This document shows, piece after piece, positions 5,717 to 6,198 of a DNA stretch of 6,198 nucleotides. The notes under the pieces were generated by a model. It was given only the letters and a program-made list of their open reading frames with translations, was not told the DNA's origin and did no database searches. A program made the position numbers and the translations under genes. Numbering within the stretch: position 1 is the first letter of the stretch; each line of letters starts with the position of its first letter. The DNA comes from Alcaligenaceae bacterium UBA6179 (GTDB lineage: Bacteria; Pseudomonadota; Gammaproteobacteria; Burkholderiales; Burkholderiaceae_B): NCBI GenBank assembly GCA_002422175.1, contig DITR01000153.1, forward strand, positions 270 through 6,467, written 5' to 3'.

Positions 5717-6198
5717 CTAGCTCAGATCATATTCAACTGTAAGCGGGGCATGATCGCTAAAGCGTTCGTCTTTGTATATATTGCTTTGCATTGCGCGTTT
5801 TGCGATGCCTGGGGTGGCTATTTGATAATCAATACGCCAGCCGACATTTTTAGCCCAAGCTTGACCACGATTGCTCCACCAAGTGAATTGGTCGGGTCTG
5901 GGGTCGAGTTGGCGAAAGACATCAACCCAGCCTATATCATCGAAAATATGGGTCAACCAAGCACGTTCTTCGGGTAAAAAGCCAGAATGTTTTAGGTTGC
6001 CCTTCCAGTTTTTGAGATCAATCTCGTGGTGGGCAATATTCAGGTCACCACAAATAATGAACTCGCGCCCTGTATTGCGATATTCTGCCATGCGGTCAGC
6101 TAACCAAGGGCCAAAAGCGTCTAAACAACGCATTTTGGCCTCTTGTCTGACATCGCCACTTGAACCCGAGGGTAGGTAAACACTAATCACGCTTAAAT
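5717..6198 (-). CDS. xth: Exonuclease III (AP endonuclease family), 5' part outside the window
   Basis: This cytosolic DNA-repair enzyme cuts DNA at abasic sites and degrades one strand 3' to 5' from duplex ends. The last 159 residues are present; the frame stays open to the right edge, so roughly 100 N-terminal residues, including the metal-binding glutamate region, lie beyond it. Seen in order: VYLPSGSSG, with the Tyr of the active site; GDLNIAH (GDLN encoded at 6038-6049), holding the catalytic Asp and Asn; WVDVFR; FTWWSN; VGWRIDY with the conserved Asp; and SDHAPL with the Asp-His pair that ends the active site. These match E. coli Xth residues 109, 151/153, 229 and 258/259 in order. The GTG at 6188-6190 is an internal valine codon, not a start, since the YLPSG motif lies well inside the family. 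It converges on ampG with 65 bp between the stop codons. Family is secure; I call it exonuclease III rather than another AP endonuclease from overall character. Confidence 0.92.
   Translation of the reverse strand, partial: LSVISVYLPSGSSGDVRQEAKMRCLDAFGPWLADRMAEYRNTGREFIICGDLNIAHHEIDLKNWKGNLKHSGFLPEERAWLTHIFDDIGWVDVFRQLDPRPDQFTWWSNRGQAWAKNVGWRIDYQIATPGIAKRAMQSNIYKDERFSDHAPLTVEYDLS

Noticed and set aside
6188..6190. GTG as the start of a short 157-residue exonuclease III
   Set aside because: The frame remains open upstream to the window edge and the family has about 100 more N-terminal residues; the GTG codes for a valine before the YLPSG motif.

Overview
The window is an ordinary-looking chromosomal segment of a proteobacterium, most likely a betaproteobacterium of the order Burkholderiales near Alcaligenaceae. 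The basis is the arrangement metX-metW-ampG facing an exonuclease III gene, a small lipoprotein whose mature part starts CSPEYNWRE, and an E. coli-type (family 1) GshA. The assignment is inferred from remembered gene neighbourhoods and protein character. Base composition is clearly lower in GC than in Bordetella or Burkholderia, so a lower-GC member of the order fits best. I see no mobile elements, CRISPR array, rRNA or tRNA.

Layout: (1) 1-1542, minus strand: gshA, glutamate-cysteine ligase, almost complete, with its last few codons cut by the window edge. (2) 1543-1680: divergent intergenic region with a plausible gshA promoter, an AT-rich perfect dyad, and a leader that can form competing hairpins over the next gene's ribosome binding site. 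(3) 1681-2208, plus: a small predicted lipoprotein of unknown function. (4) 2183-2413, minus: a stand-alone LuxR-type DNA-binding domain of about 76 residues, whose 3' end overlaps the lipoprotein gene tail to tail by 26 bp. (5) 2414-2607: divergent intergenic region whose plus-strand part carries a SAM-II riboswitch (about 2549-2602) directly before the next start codon. (6) 2608-4422, plus: one 604-codon reading frame that fuses MetX (homoserine O-acyltransferase) to MetW (SAM-fold methyltransferase-like protein). (7) 4422-5651, plus: ampG, the muropeptide permease, joined to the fusion gene by a TAATG stop/start overlap. (8) 5717-6198, minus: the C-terminal part of an exonuclease III (xth), convergent with ampG and running off the right edge.

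How the parts fit: homoserine acylation is the committed step of methionine synthesis, and SAM made from methionine would bind the leader RNA and shut down translation of metX-metW. Because ampG starts on the last base of the metXW stop codon and has no clear ribosome binding site of its own, cell-wall recycling may partly follow methionine status. Two points stand out: the single-chain MetX-MetW enzyme, and the compact SAM-II riboswitch that merges into the ribosome binding site. I did not find evidence for a wholly new system.
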